Source: Verrucomicrobiota bacterium (lineage in GTDB: Bacteria > Verrucomicrobiota > Kiritimatiellia > CAIQIC01 > JAGNIJ01). From it: a stretch of DNA of 64,000 nt. Position 1 is the first letter of the stretch. Every line of letters starts with the position of its first letter. Shown here in pieces: positions 12,405 through 21,526 of the stretch. The stretch covers positions 124,001 to 188,000 of the forward strand of contig JAKLGK010000003.1 in assembly GCA_022710725.1 (NCBI GenBank), written 5' to 3'. The notes beneath the pieces were generated by a model. That model saw only the letters and a program-made list of their open reading frames with translations. It was not told the DNA's origin and made no database searches. A program made the translations under genes and the position numbers.

Positions 12405-14390
12405 ATGAACCTGACACGGGCAGCCCATACCCTGCGCGGCCTTGCGATCGACGGCATTCAGAAGGCGAACTCCGGGCACCCGGGCATGCCTCTCGGCGCG
12501 GCCGACATGGCGGCCGTCCTGTTCCTGAAATTCCTGAAGCACAACCCCGCGCACCCCGACTGGCCGGACCGCGACCGCTATGTCCAGTCCGCCGGCCACG
12601 GTTCCATGCTGCTGTACGGGCTGCTCCACCTGTCCGGCTACGACGTGACGATGGAGGACCTCCAAAACTTCCGCCAATGGAACAGCCGGACGCCGGGCCA
12701 CCCGGAGGTCGGGCTGACCCCCGGCGTGGAGACCACGACCGGCCCGCTCGGTCAGGGCTGCGGCAACGCCGTGGGCATGGCGCTGGCCGAGGCCATGCTC
12801 GCCGCCCGCTTCAACCGCGACGGCTTCCCAGTCGTGGACCACCGCACCTACGTCATCGCCGGCGACGGCGACCTGATGGAGGGCGTGTCCCACGAGGTTT
12901 TCTCGCTGGCCGGCCACCTGGGCCTGCACAAGCTCACGGTCCTCTACGACAGCAACCGCATCACCATCGAGGGCGCCACGGACCTGGCGTACACCGACGA
13001 CGTGCGCCAGCGGTTCGAGGGCTACCGGTGGAACGTCCTGGAGGCGGACGGCCACGATCATGCGGCCATCGAGGCCGCCCTGAACGCGGCCCGCGCGGAA
13101 ACCCGCCGGCCGACGCTGATCATCTGCCGCACGCACATTGGCAAGGGCAGCCCCAAGTTTCAGGACTCGGCCGAATGCCATGGCTCGCCGCTCGGCGCGG
13201 ACGAGATCCGCGCGACGAAGAAGGCCCTGGGCCTGCCGGAGGACCAGCTGTTCCACGTGCCCGCCGAGGTCCGGGACCTGTTCGCGCAGCGGCGGAAAGA
13301 ATGGGCGGCGCAGCAGGTTGCGTGGGAACGGCTCATGGCCGACTACGCGAAAGCCTACCCGGCCGAGGCGGCGGAATACAAGGCCTTCATCTCGGGCGCG
13401 CTGCCCGCCGGGCTCGCGTCGCGGTTCCCTTCGTTTGATCCCGCGAAACCCATCGCCACGCGGCAGGCATCGGGCGCCGTCCTCCAGTCGCTGGCGGAAG
13501 CTGTGCCGAACCTGGTCGGCGGCTCGGCCGACCTCGCGCCCAGCACCAACACCTTCCTCAAGAAGTACTCCTCCGTCGGCCCCGGGCGATTCGAGGGCCG
13601 CAACCTGCACTTCGGCATCCGCGAGCACGGGATGGGCTCGGTGCTCAACGGCATGGCCCTGCACGGCGGCTGGATCGTCTACGGCGCGACGTTCCTGGTC
13701 TTCTCCGACTACATGAAGCCTGCGATCCGCCTCGCCGCGATGAGCCACCTGCCCGTGATCTTCCTGTTCACGCACGACAGCATCTTCCTCGGCGAGGACG
13801 GGCCGACGCACCAGCCGGTGGAGCAGCTGGCGGCGCTGCGGGCCATCCCGAACCTGGTCGTGCTGCGGCCGGCGGACCCGGCCGAGACGGCCGCGGCCTG
13901 GCGCATCGCCCTCGAGCGCCGGCAGGGGCCGACCGCGCTCATCCTGAGCCGGCAGGCCGTGCCGCATCTCGACCGGGCGGCGGCCGTCGGCGGCGTGGAG
14001 CAGGGCGCCTACACGCTCTGGTCAAGCGGCGCCGGGGAGCCTGAACTCATCCTGATCGGGACGGGCTCGGAGACGGCGGTGGCGCTCGAGGCGGGGAAGA
14101 AACTGGCGGGCGAGGGGAAGCGGGTGCGCGTGGTCAGCATGCCGTCGTGGGAGCTGTTCGAGCGCCAGCCGGAGTCCGTCCGCGAGAGCGTGCTGCCGTC
14201 GCGTTGCGCGAAGCGGCTGGCCGTCGAGGCGGGTTCGCCGCTGGGCTGGGAGCGGTATGTCGGACAGGGCGGCCGGATCGTCGGCATGCCCCGCTACGGC
14301 GCGTCCGCCCCGCAGAAGGTGCTGGCCTCGGAATTCGGATTCACCGCGGAGCGGGTGGCGGCGGCGGCCCGTGAAATGCTGGCGAAGTAG
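12405..14390 (+). CDS. tkt: Transketolase
   Basis: The protein has 661 aa, full length. It is a thiamine diphosphate enzyme that moves two-carbon units in the pentose phosphate pathway and supplies sedoheptulose 7-phosphate, the substrate of GmhA. Motifs are NSGHPGMPLGAADMA, the GHGSMLLYGLLHLSGY segment, the TPP/Mg motif GDGDLMEGVSHE followed about 20 residues on by YDSNRI, and the pyrimidine-domain GIREHGMGSVLNG. The ATG at 12405 has a good ribosome-binding site. The PHP gene follows 17 bases after its stop. Confidence 0.97.
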   Translation: MNLTRAAHTLRGLAIDGIQKANSGHPGMPLGAADMAAVLFLKFLKHNPAHPDWPDRDRYVQSAGHGSMLLYGLLHLSGYDVTMEDLQNFRQWNSRTPGHPEVGLTPGVETTTGPLGQGCGNAVGMALAEAMLAARFNRDGFPVVDHRTYVIAGDGDLMEGVSHEVFSLAGHLGLHKLTVLYDSNRITIEGATDLAYTDDVRQRFEGYRWNVLEADGHDHAAIEAALNAARAETRRPTLIICRTHIGKGSPKFQDSAECHGSPLGADEIRATKKALGLPEDQLFHVPAEVRDLFAQRRKEWAAQQVAWERLMADYAKAYPAEAAEYKAFISGALPAGLASRFPSFDPAKPIATRQASGAVLQSLAEAVPNLVGGSADLAPSTNTFLKKYSSVGPGRFEGRNLHFGIREHGMGSVLNGMALHGGWIVYGATFLVFSDYMKPAIRLAAMSHLPVIFLFTHDSIFLGEDGPTHQPVEQLAALRAIPNLVVLRPADPAETAAAWRIALERRQGPTALILSRQAVPHLDRAAAVGGVEQGAYTLWSSGAGEPELILIGTGSETAVALEAGKKLAGEGKRVRVVSMPSWELFERQPESVRESVLPSRCAKRLAVEAGSPLGWERYVGQGGRIVGMPRYGASAPQKVLASEFGFTAERVAAAAREMLAK

Positions 14391-14407
14391 AAACGAAACG
14401 GAACCCC

Positions 14408-15250
14408 ATGATCGACCTCCATTCCCACTCCATCTTTTCCGACGGCTCGCTGACGCCGGAGGAACTCGTCGACCAGGCCTGCGCCGCGGGCCTGACTGCC
14501 GTGGCCCTGACGGACCACGACACCACCTCCGGCCTGCCGCGCTTCCTGAAGGCCGCCGGGGGCCGGCCGTTGCGGGCGATCCCGGGCGTGGAGATCAGCG
14601 CCGATTTTTCGCCGGGCGCCATGCACATGCTGGGCTATTTCATCCGGCCGGACGACGCCGCCCTCGAGGAGCGGCTGGTCTGGATCCGTGAAGGCCGCGA
14701 CAAGCGCAACGCGGAAATCCTGGAGAAGCTCAACGCCCTGGGCTTCGGCATCGCGTGGAACGAGGTGGCGAAGCACGCCGGCGCGGACGTCGTGGGCCGG
14801 CCGCATTTCGCCCAGGTCCTGCTCGAGCGCGGCATCGTGAAAACCAAGGACGAGGCCTTCGACCTCTACCTGGGGAAGGGCAAGCAGGCCTACGCCGAGC
14901 GCCGCCGCTTTTCCACCGAGGATTCCATCGCGCTGATCCGCGCCGCGGGCGGCGTGGCCGTGCTGGCGCATCCCTTCACGCTGGGCCTGGACAACGGCAA
15001 GCTGCGCGAGCTGGTCCAGCGGCTGGCCGGCCAGGGGCTGGGCGGGCTCGAGGTGTACTACTCCGAGCATTCCGCCAATCTCCAGCAGGCCTACATGAAG
15101 CTGGCCCAGGATTTCGGCCTGGTCGCCACGGGCGGCAGCGATTTCCACGGAGCGCTGGCGCCGGACATCAGGCTGGGCAGCGGCTTCGGCGGCCTGCGCG
15201 TGCCGGACGAGGTCGTGGACAAGCTCGAGGCGCGGCGGGATTACAAATAG
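14408..15250 (+). CDS. PHP-domain phosphoesterase (RNase AM / TrpH family)
   Basis: The protein has 280 aa. PHP metal-binding motifs are DLHSHSIFSDGSLTPEEL at the N-terminus, ALTDHDTTSGL, PGVEIS, LAHPF and GGSDFHGA. This arrangement matches YciV/TrpH, which act as 5'-3' exoribonucleases or 3',5'-nucleotide bisphosphate phosphatases. It is probably cytoplasmic and co-transcribed with tkt (17-base gap). Its last 10 bases overlap the end of the convergent Na/Pi cotransporter gene. The exact substrate is uncertain. Confidence 0.85.
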   Translation: MIDLHSHSIFSDGSLTPEELVDQACAAGLTAVALTDHDTTSGLPRFLKAAGGRPLRAIPGVEISADFSPGAMHMLGYFIRPDDAALEERLVWIREGRDKRNAEILEKLNALGFGIAWNEVAKHAGADVVGRPHFAQVLLERGIVKTKDEAFDLYLGKGKQAYAERRRFSTEDSIALIRAAGGVAVLAHPFTLGLDNGKLRELVQRLAGQGLGGLEVYYSEHSANLQQAYMKLAQDFGLVATGGSDFHGALAPDIRLGSGFGGLRVPDEVVDKLEARRDYK

Positions 15251-17025
15251 TTCTCCGAGTGGAGCCGGTCCAGGAAGTCGTGCGGATCGGACAGCGGCGG
15301 CGGCTTGTAGTCCGGTTCGTCGTCCACCATGCGCTCCAGCTTCTGCCGCTTGATCCAGAAATAGGGCGTCTTCTCCGCCAGGGCGATGGTCTTGGCGTGT
15401 TTCACGATCCGGTCGTAGGCCCCGACGTACTCGCTGAAGAACATGCCGACGATGGGGGAGAACTCGTGCGCCGCCAGTTTCTCCGTGAACGAGGCCTTCG
15501 AGTTGATGCTGCGTTCCACGTATTCGTCGCGGGCGCGCAGGATGGCCTGGGCCAGCGCCTGGAAATCCTGGTTGTCCGGGTCAAGGGATTGCACCACGAG
15601 CCGCAGCACGCGCGCCACGCCCTCGTGCAGGCTGCAGAGGATCTCCAGCGTGTCCCGGTTGAAACGGGCCTCGGCGCGGCTCCAGCGGCGCACGGAGATG
15701 TCGCACAGCTCGTCGATGTGGTCGCCGATGCGTTCGATGTCCGCCATGCAGCGGTTGAGGTGCTGAATGATGATCGCCTGCCTCCGCGAGAGGTACTTGC
15801 GGGTGAGGACGCCGAGGTAGTCCTTCATCGAGCGCTTGATCTCGTCCACGACGTTCTCGTTCAGCTTGATCGCCTGAACCTTCTTGCGCTCCGGCCGGAA
15901 CAGGACGTCGATGGTGATGGAAAAGCTCTCCGCGCAGACCTTCATCACGCGCCGCAGCTCGCAGATGGCCGCGTAGATCGCCTTCTCCGGGAACTGGACG
16001 AGCTTGCGGTCGAGGAAGGTTGGCGGCGGCGGCGGCTTTCGCGACGGCATGAGCCAGGTAATAAATCGCGCGTAGGCCGATGGGATGGGAAGGACCATCA
16101 GCGCGCGCACCACCATGACGGCGGTGTTCACATTGGCGGTCTGATGAATAAGATCCCCGGGGGTCCATTCCCCAAAGCGGATAAACCAGGGGGCGAAGAC
16201 AATGGCCACAAGGCTCCCCAGCACATTAAACATGAGATGGGACACCGCTGAACGACGGGCCTCGATATTGGTGCCGATGCTGCCGAGCAACCCGGTGGCA
16301 CAGGTGCCGATGTTGGCGCCGAGGACCACGGGATAGACCTGGTTCAAGTCCGTCACGGCGCCGGCGGAAATCAGGGCGAAGCACATGGCGATCACGGCCC
16401 CACTGCTCTGAATGATGCCCGTGACCAGCGTCGAGATCAGAACGCCCTTCAGCAGGCCGGGCATCGTGTCGCCCTGAATGCCCTGGATGAAGTCCGTAAA
16501 CATTTCCCGGTGGGGCTTGATCGCGTCGCTCATGATGTTCAGGCCCAGGAAGATGATGCCGAACCCGAGTAACGACTGGCCGACGTGGCGAACCTTGTCG
16601 TTCGGGATCACAAACTGGAGGACGAATCCCGTTGTGATCAGGAAAAAACAATAGGCCCCGAGCTTGAAGGAGACCAGCTGCATGGAGATCGTGGTGCCGA
16701 TATTCATGCCGAGCATGACGCCGACGGATTCCACCAGGGTCATCAGTCCGGCGTTGATGAAGCCCACGATCATGACCGACGTGGCGCTGCTCTGGATCAG
16801 CGTGCCGAGCACGAGCCCCAGGAAGAGGCCGCCGAACCGGTTGCGCGTCGCGCTGGAGAGCAGGGTGCGCATGCTGCTGCCGGCGGCCTTGCGCAGGGCG
16901 TCGGACATCATGTTCATGCCCTGGATGAACAGCACGAGGCCTCCGAGGACCATCGCGGTCAGGAAAAAGATATCCCGGCTTCCCATCGCCGCGACCGCCA
17001 CATCCGCCGCTTGCCCCGCGTCCAT
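15241..17025 (-). CDS. Na+/phosphate cotransporter with C-terminal PhoU-like domain
   Basis: The protein has 594 aa from the ATG at 17025 (GGAGCAGG ribosome-binding site). Two repeated membrane halves each contain the QSS motif of the SLC34/NptA family (TLIQSSATSVMIVG and GIIQSSGAVIAMC) with GMNIGTTIS and GANIGTCATGLLGS; about eight hydrophobic segments span residues 18-330. The last ~240 residues are a charged helical PhoU-like domain that may sense phosphate or regulate uptake. The family imports phosphate with Na+. It converges on the PHP gene with a 10-base overlap. The AT-rich 109-bp upstream gap to the helicase gene probably carries both promoters. Confidence 0.9.
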   Translation of the reverse strand: MDAGQAADVAVAAMGSRDIFFLTAMVLGGLVLFIQGMNMMSDALRKAAGSSMRTLLSSATRNRFGGLFLGLVLGTLIQSSATSVMIVGFINAGLMTLVESVGVMLGMNIGTTISMQLVSFKLGAYCFFLITTGFVLQFVIPNDKVRHVGQSLLGFGIIFLGLNIMSDAIKPHREMFTDFIQGIQGDTMPGLLKGVLISTLVTGIIQSSGAVIAMCFALISAGAVTDLNQVYPVVLGANIGTCATGLLGSIGTNIEARRSAVSHLMFNVLGSLVAIVFAPWFIRFGEWTPGDLIHQTANVNTAVMVVRALMVLPIPSAYARFITWLMPSRKPPPPPTFLDRKLVQFPEKAIYAAICELRRVMKVCAESFSITIDVLFRPERKKVQAIKLNENVVDEIKRSMKDYLGVLTRKYLSRRQAIIIQHLNRCMADIERIGDHIDELCDISVRRWSRAEARFNRDTLEILCSLHEGVARVLRLVVQSLDPDNQDFQALAQAILRARDEYVERSINSKASFTEKLAAHEFSPIVGMFFSEYVGAYDRIVKHAKTIALAEKTPYFWIKRQKLERMVDDEPDYKPPPLSDPHDFLDRLHSENYL

Positions 17026-17134
17026 GATGCCTGCTCCTAGCTTAAACAATGTAAACTGCGATGAATCGCCGCCCTTGTCACTTAAAAAATAGCGTTCCGT
17101 CGGGGGACATGCTACATCCCGGGCGGACCAGCCC

Positions 17135-19144
17135 ATGATCGCGCCGCGCACAGAGCCGCCGCCGGAATCCGAGTTCGACCTTCGGGCCGGCGTCGACGCC
17201 TTCTTCCAGCCGGGCGGCGGCCTCGAGCGGGCCTGTGCGGGCCAGCCGTTTCCCTACGAGACGCGGCCCCAGCAGCGGGAAATGGCGCTCGCGGTGGCGG
17301 AGGCCATCGAGACCTCCCGGCACCTGGCGGTCGAGGCCGGGACGGGGGTCGGAAAGAGCTTCGCCTACCTCGTCCCGGTCCTCCACGCCGCCGTCAGCCG
17401 GAGCATCCAGGTCGTCGTTTCCACGTACACGATCGCGCTGCAGGAGCAGTTGATCCGCAAGGACCTCCCGTTCCTGCGGGAGCACCTCGGGCTGCCGTTC
17501 AAGGCCGTGCTGGTCAAGGGGCGGAGCAACTACCTCTGCCTCCGGCGCCTCGCCCGCGCGCGGCGCATGGGCGGCGACCTGTTCGCGTCGGAGGGGCAGG
17601 ACGAACTGGAGATGATCCGGGCCTGGGCGGACCGGACGGCGGACGGCAGCCTGCAGGACATGGAGCAGCAGCCGTCCGCCGACGTCTGGAGCAGCGTGTG
17701 CGCCGAGGTCGGCAACTGCCTCGGCGTGAAATGCCGCGAATACCGCAAGTGCTTCTTCATGAAGGCGCGCGCCCAGGTCCGGAACGCCCACCTGCTGGTC
17801 GTGAACCACCACCTGCTGTTCTCCGAGCTGGCCCTGCGGACGCACGGCGTCAGCTTCCTGCCGGATTACCGGATCGTGGTGCTCGACGAGGCGCACATGA
17901 CCGAGACGGTGGCGTCCGAGCATCTCGGGATCCGCCTGTCGCACTTCGCCTTCGAGCACTGGATGCGGCGCCTGTACGTGCCCGAGAAGACCAGGGGCCT
18001 GCTGGCCCACCTCCGCGAGGGCGAGGCCGCCAACGGGGTGGTCCGGGTGGGCGAGGACGCGGACGCCTTCTTCGCCGCGGTCCGCCAGTGGGCGGGGCTC
18101 TCGGAGGCCAAGTCCCAGCAGGTGGTCTCCGGCCCGATGGACGTGCCCGGCGGCCTCCTGGAATCGCTCCAGCGGATGAACGGACTCCTGCGCAACGTGA
18201 TCGGGAAGACGCAGGACGAGGAGATCAAGTCCGAGCTGCGCTCCGCCCAGATGCACGGCGCCGAGATGCGCGACATGCTGGAGGCCTTCCTCAAGCAGTC
18301 GCTGCCGGACCAGGTGTACTGGGTCGAGCGCGAGGGCCGGCGCCGGCAGCAGACGGTGCTGTACTCCGCGCCCATCGAGGTCGGCCCCCTCCTGGCCGAG
18401 CGGCTCTTCGAGGCGATGGACTGCGTGATCATGACGAGCGCCACCCTGGCCGTCTGCGGGAAGCTGGACTACTTCACGCAACGCATCGGCGCGGCGGGGT
18501 GCGACGCGCTCCAACTCGGCTCGCCCTTCGACTACCACCGCCAGATGCGGGTGTTCATCCCGCGCGCCATGCCCGACCCGAACGAGGCCGACCGCTACAG
18601 CGGGGAGGCGGCCCGCGCGATCGCGCAGTATGTCCGGCGCACCGGGGGGCGCGCCTTCGTCCTGTTCACCAGCGCCCAGCTCATGAAGAAGGTCGCCGAG
18701 CTGTCGCGCGACGCCCTGGAGTCCGCGGGGCTGACGATGCTGGTGCAGGGGGCCGGCATGCCGCGGCACGTGATGCTGGAGCGGTTCCGCCGGGGCGGGG
18801 GCGCGGTGCTGTTCGGGCTGGACAGTTTCTGGATGGGCGTCGACGTCCGCGGCGAGGCCTTGAGCAACGTCATCATCACCCGCCTGCCGTTCGCCGTGCC
18901 CGACCAGCCGCTGATCAAGGCCCGGATGGATCGCATCCGCGAAAAGGGCGGCGACCCGTTCCGCGACTATTCCCTGCCCGAGGCCATTCTGAAGTTCCGG
19001 CAGGGGGTCGGCCGCCTGATCCGGACGCAGACGGACGAGGGCATCATCGTGATCCTCGACAGCCGCATCCTGGCCAAGTGGTACGGCAAGATGTTCCTCT
19101 CCTCGATCCCCGAGTGCCCGGTGGAGATCGTGGAAGGGGATTAG
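17135..19144 (+). CDS. dinG: DinG-like ATP-dependent DNA helicase
   Basis: The protein has 669 aa. It is a superfamily 2 helicase of the XPD/DinG group: Walker A EAGTGVGKSFAYL, DEAH box VVLDEAHMTE, motif III-like MTSATLA and late motifs VLFGLDSFWMGVDVRGEAL and FRQGVGRLIRTQTDEG. Four cysteines between Walker A and DEAH (C at SVCAEVGNC, then KCREYRKC) fit the Fe-S cluster of XPD-like helicases, although the first is usually earlier (LCLRRL). It probably unwinds DNA/R-loops in repair. It starts 109 bp from the divergent Na/Pi gene and is followed by the convergent esterase. The symbol is by family, not demonstrated. Confidence 0.88.
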   Translation: MIAPRTEPPPESEFDLRAGVDAFFQPGGGLERACAGQPFPYETRPQQREMALAVAEAIETSRHLAVEAGTGVGKSFAYLVPVLHAAVSRSIQVVVSTYTIALQEQLIRKDLPFLREHLGLPFKAVLVKGRSNYLCLRRLARARRMGGDLFASEGQDELEMIRAWADRTADGSLQDMEQQPSADVWSSVCAEVGNCLGVKCREYRKCFFMKARAQVRNAHLLVVNHHLLFSELALRTHGVSFLPDYRIVVLDEAHMTETVASEHLGIRLSHFAFEHWMRRLYVPEKTRGLLAHLREGEAANGVVRVGEDADAFFAAVRQWAGLSEAKSQQVVSGPMDVPGGLLESLQRMNGLLRNVIGKTQDEEIKSELRSAQMHGAEMRDMLEAFLKQSLPDQVYWVEREGRRRQQTVLYSAPIEVGPLLAERLFEAMDCVIMTSATLAVCGKLDYFTQRIGAAGCDALQLGSPFDYHRQMRVFIPRAMPDPNEADRYSGEAARAIAQYVRRTGGRAFVLFTSAQLMKKVAELSRDALESAGLTMLVQGAGMPRHVMLERFRRGGGAVLFGLDSFWMGVDVRGEALSNVIITRLPFAVPDQPLIKARMDRIREKGGDPFRDYSLPEAILKFRQGVGRLIRTQTDEGIIVILDSRILAKWYGKMFLSSIPECPVEIVEGD

Positions 19145-19171
19145 GGGGGAGGGGGTCAGGCCGCAGGGGCG

Positions 19172-20368
19172 CTACGGGATGGCCACGCGGAAATACACCG
19201 CTGACTCCGGCGAGCCCCCTGTGTAGACATTCACGGGCGGCGTGGCCGGCACGCCGTTGGTGAGAGCGGTGAACCCGCCGCCCAGGTTAGTCGCGGCGGA
19301 CACCGTGTACGTCTTGCCCGTTGCGCTGGCCCAGCGGATGATCACGGAGTCCGGCATGGCGGAGGCCAGGGTTTCCGCCTTGAAAACCGAGGAGCTATCC
19401 TTCGGGTCCGTGCCGGCGCGATACTCCTCCAGGTGGCTGGCCCCGTCGCCGTCGGGGTCGGATCCTGAATCGTCCTTTCCCAGGTCCAGTTCGTGCTGCC
19501 ACTCCCAGGTGTCCGGCATGCCGTCCGCGTCGTCGTCGATCATCGGGGTCTGCGCCATGAAGAAGTCCCACTGGGCCTGGTTTTTGGTCTTGTCCCACCC
19601 GTGGCCCAATCCGCCGGCCAGCGTCACCAGCAGGTTGGTCTGCCCGTGGGCAGTCATCTCGGTCTGCAGCAGCACGCTGTTCGAGTAGGCCACGGTGCCG
19701 TCGCCGGGAGAATGAAGGAGAAAGCCCGGCACGGACGGGGGCGGGGAGGAGACGTCCAGCGGCCAGTAGAAGGTCAGGATAAAGGTGTAGCTCTTCAGCC
19801 CGCCGGAATGCTCCGCGAAGGCCTTGACCCGCCCGTCCAGGCAGGCGGAGACGTAGTAGCTGAAGAACGCGCCGTACGAATGGCCCGTCGTGAAGACGTG
19901 GGAGCCGCGGACGTTGTAGTTCGTCTCCATCCAGTCCAGGATCGCGCCCGTGAATTCCACGTCCTGCGAATCCACGCGGTTGCTGAACACGTGGGCCACG
20001 TCCCATCGCTTGCCCGTCCCGTCGTAGTCTTCGAAACCGGGGATGTCCTTGCCCGCCGGCGACAGGGATTCCGGGAACGCGACGATGAACCGGTTCGTGT
20101 CCGCCGTCGCCTGCCAGTCGTAGTAGGACGAGGCCGCGCCGGCGGCCGTCCCGTCCAGGCCGTGGAACATCAGCAGCACGGGAAAGGCCCGCGAGCCGTC
20201 GTAGGAGGGCGGAACATGGACGATGAACGTGCGGTTCGAGCCGCGCACGACGAGGCTGTGCGTCGTGTCCGCGAGCGCTGGCGCCCCGGTGCGCAAAAGG
20301 GCCGCCACGGCCAGCATCGCGGTCGCCCGGCCGGGATGCCGCGCCTCCCTGTACGCGTTCCGGCTCAT
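19172..20368 (-). CDS. Secreted alpha/beta hydrolase (PHB-depolymerase/feruloyl-esterase-like) with Ca-type repeat
   Basis: The protein has 398 aa. A signal peptide (about residues 1-33) precedes an alpha/beta hydrolase domain with nucleophile elbow GHSYG (Ser164), a candidate acid Asp223 and His256 (GLGHGWD). Residues about 277-330 are Asp/Gly-rich (DDDADGMPDTWEW ... DPDGDGASHLEEYRAGTDP), like a thrombospondin type 3/dockerin calcium-binding repeat. The C-terminal region (SVIIRWASATGKTYTV ... FRVAIP) is a small beta domain. This arrangement of calcium repeat plus the C-terminal domain is frequent in secreted proteins of the PVC group. Substrate unknown; a polysaccharide ester or polyester is plausible. 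Confidence 0.8.
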   Translation of the reverse strand: MSRNAYREARHPGRATAMLAVAALLRTGAPALADTTHSLVVRGSNRTFIVHVPPSYDGSRAFPVLLMFHGLDGTAAGAASSYYDWQATADTNRFIVAFPESLSPAGKDIPGFEDYDGTGKRWDVAHVFSNRVDSQDVEFTGAILDWMETNYNVRGSHVFTTGHSYGAFFSYYVSACLDGRVKAFAEHSGGLKSYTFILTFYWPLDVSSPPPSVPGFLLHSPGDGTVAYSNSVLLQTEMTAHGQTNLLVTLAGGLGHGWDKTKNQAQWDFFMAQTPMIDDDADGMPDTWEWQHELDLGKDDSGSDPDGDGASHLEEYRAGTDPKDSSSVFKAETLASAMPDSVIIRWASATGKTYTVSAATNLGGGFTALTNGVPATPPVNVYTGGSPESAVYFRVAIP

Positions 20369-20436
20369 CTCCGGGGGACAACATACCCGGATTCCGGCGG
20401 AAAATACACCCCTTCGCGTTCTCCCGGAGGTTTTGC

Positions 20437-20465
20437 TTGAAACTGAACTTTCGTTCAGTTAGGGT
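20437..20465 (+). promoter_or_regulatory. Candidate promoter of lexA overlapping the operator
   Basis: TTGAAA and TAGGGT are 17 bases apart; the -10 is weak. The start would be near 20472, upstream of the ATG at 20495, and would exclude the earlier in-frame ATG at 20471. The palindromic operator spans from inside the -35 to the first base of the -10. Confidence 0.55.
20441..20460 (+). promoter_or_regulatory. Candidate LexA operator (SOS box)
   Basis: The 20-base perfect palindrome AACTGAAC-TTTC-GTTCAGTT contains the core GAAC-N4-GTTC, the classical LexA/DinR box core of Gram-positive bacteria. It lies 34 bases upstream of the lexA start and overlaps the promoter elements, so autorepression is the obvious reading. 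No other copy of GAAC-N4-GTTC was noticed in this window. Confidence 0.8.
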
Positions 20466-20494
20466 GTACTATGGAGATGGGAAAGGAGAAGGCC

Positions 20495-21085
20495 ATGTCG
20501 CGGGAAATGCATATCCAGGAGAAAATCGAGGCCCTGCGCCGGTTCCACCGGCAGGAGGGGCGCGCGCCCGGCTACGCGGAGATGCTGGCGCTGTTCAAGT
20601 ACCGGTCCAAGAACGCGGTCCACGGCCTGCTGAAGAAGCTCCAGGAGCACGGGCTCGTCCGCAAGTCCGCCTCCGGCAAGCTCGCGCTCACGTCGCGCTT
20701 GACCGGCTCGGTGCGGCTGCTGGGCGCCGTCCAGGCCGGCTTCCCGTCGCCCGCCGAGGAGGAACTGGCCGACACCCTGACGCTGGACGAGTTCCTCATC
20801 CGGCGCCCGGAGGCGACGTACATGCTGACCGTCACGGGCGACTCCATGACGGGCGCGGGGATCCTGCCCGGCGACATCGTCCTCGTCGAGAAGGGCGGCA
20901 CGCCGAAGCCCAACGACGTGGTCGTCGCCCAGGTGGACGACGAGTGGACCCTGAAGTACTTCAACCGCGACCGGGCGGGCGTCCGGCTCGACCCCGCCAA
21001 CCCCAAGTACCGGTTCATACGGCCCCGCCGGTCCCTCTCCATCGGCGGCATCGTCCGCGCCGTGATCCGGAAGTACGGGAATTGA
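20495..21085 (+). CDS. lexA: LexA repressor
   Basis: The protein has 196 aa. The N-terminal winged helix (about residues 1-65) is followed by an S24 self-cleavage domain with an Ala81-Gly82 cleavage site (VQAGFPSP), Ser117 (TGDSMTGAG) and Lys154 (WTLKYFN). RecA-stimulated cleavage would derepress the SOS genes. The ATG at 20495 is chosen over 20471 because AAGGAGAAGG sits just upstream and the promoter leaves no room for the earlier start. It sits in front of a GxxExxY cassette and dinB. The stop codon lies inside the left inverted repeat of the cassette. Confidence 0.9.
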   Translation: MSREMHIQEKIEALRRFHRQEGRAPGYAEMLALFKYRSKNAVHGLLKKLQEHGLVRKSASGKLALTSRLTGSVRLLGAVQAGFPSPAEEELADTLTLDEFLIRRPEATYMLTVTGDSMTGAGILPGDIVLVEKGGTPKPNDVVVAQVDDEWTLKYFNRDRAGVRLDPANPKYRFIRPRRSLSIGGIVRAVIRKYGN

Positions 21086-21526
21086 ACCGCAGAGGACGCG
21101 GAGGATCGCAGAGGGGATGAAATGAAAGAAAACGAGTTGACGCGGGAAATCATTGCGGCGGCAATGAGGGTGCATTCGGCGTTGGGTCCCGGGCTATTGG
21201 AGTCGGCCTATGAGGCCTGCTTGGCGCACGAATTGAGCCGGCATGGGCTGGCCTTCGAGCGACAGAAAGCCCTGCCGGTGATGTATGATGGGATTCAAAT
21301 CGACTGCGGATATCGCATCGATCTGCTGGTGAACGATTCCGTGATGGTGGAGCTCAAGGCGGTAGACGTCCTGTTGCCCATTCATCATGCTCAACTTTTA
21401 AGTTATCTCCGGCTTTCCGGGAAAACATTGGGCCTTCTGATCAATTTTCACGAAGCTCATCTTCGCGATGGAATCGTAAGGAAAATAAATCATCCTCGGC
21501 GAACCTCTGAGCCCTCTGCGGTTCAA
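21082..21526 (+). mobile_element. GxxExxY cassette with 14-bp terminal inverted repeats
   Basis: A perfect 14-bp inverted repeat bounds this segment: TTGAACCGCAGAGG at 21082-21095 and its complement CCTCTGCGGTTCAA at 21513-21526. Inside the left end, short units repeat (CGCAGAGGA, CGCGGAGGA, TCGCAGAGG). The segment holds the GxxExxY gene and is visibly poorer in GC than lexA and dinB. It lies exactly between the two SOS genes; its ends touch the lexA stop and lie one base from the dinB start. No target-site duplication was seen. A mobile origin is inferred; no transposase is present. Confidence 0.6.

Noticed and set aside
17041..17134. TTGTCA and AT-rich stretch as a dinG promoter
   Set aside because: No -10 at a workable spacing was found; left unassigned.
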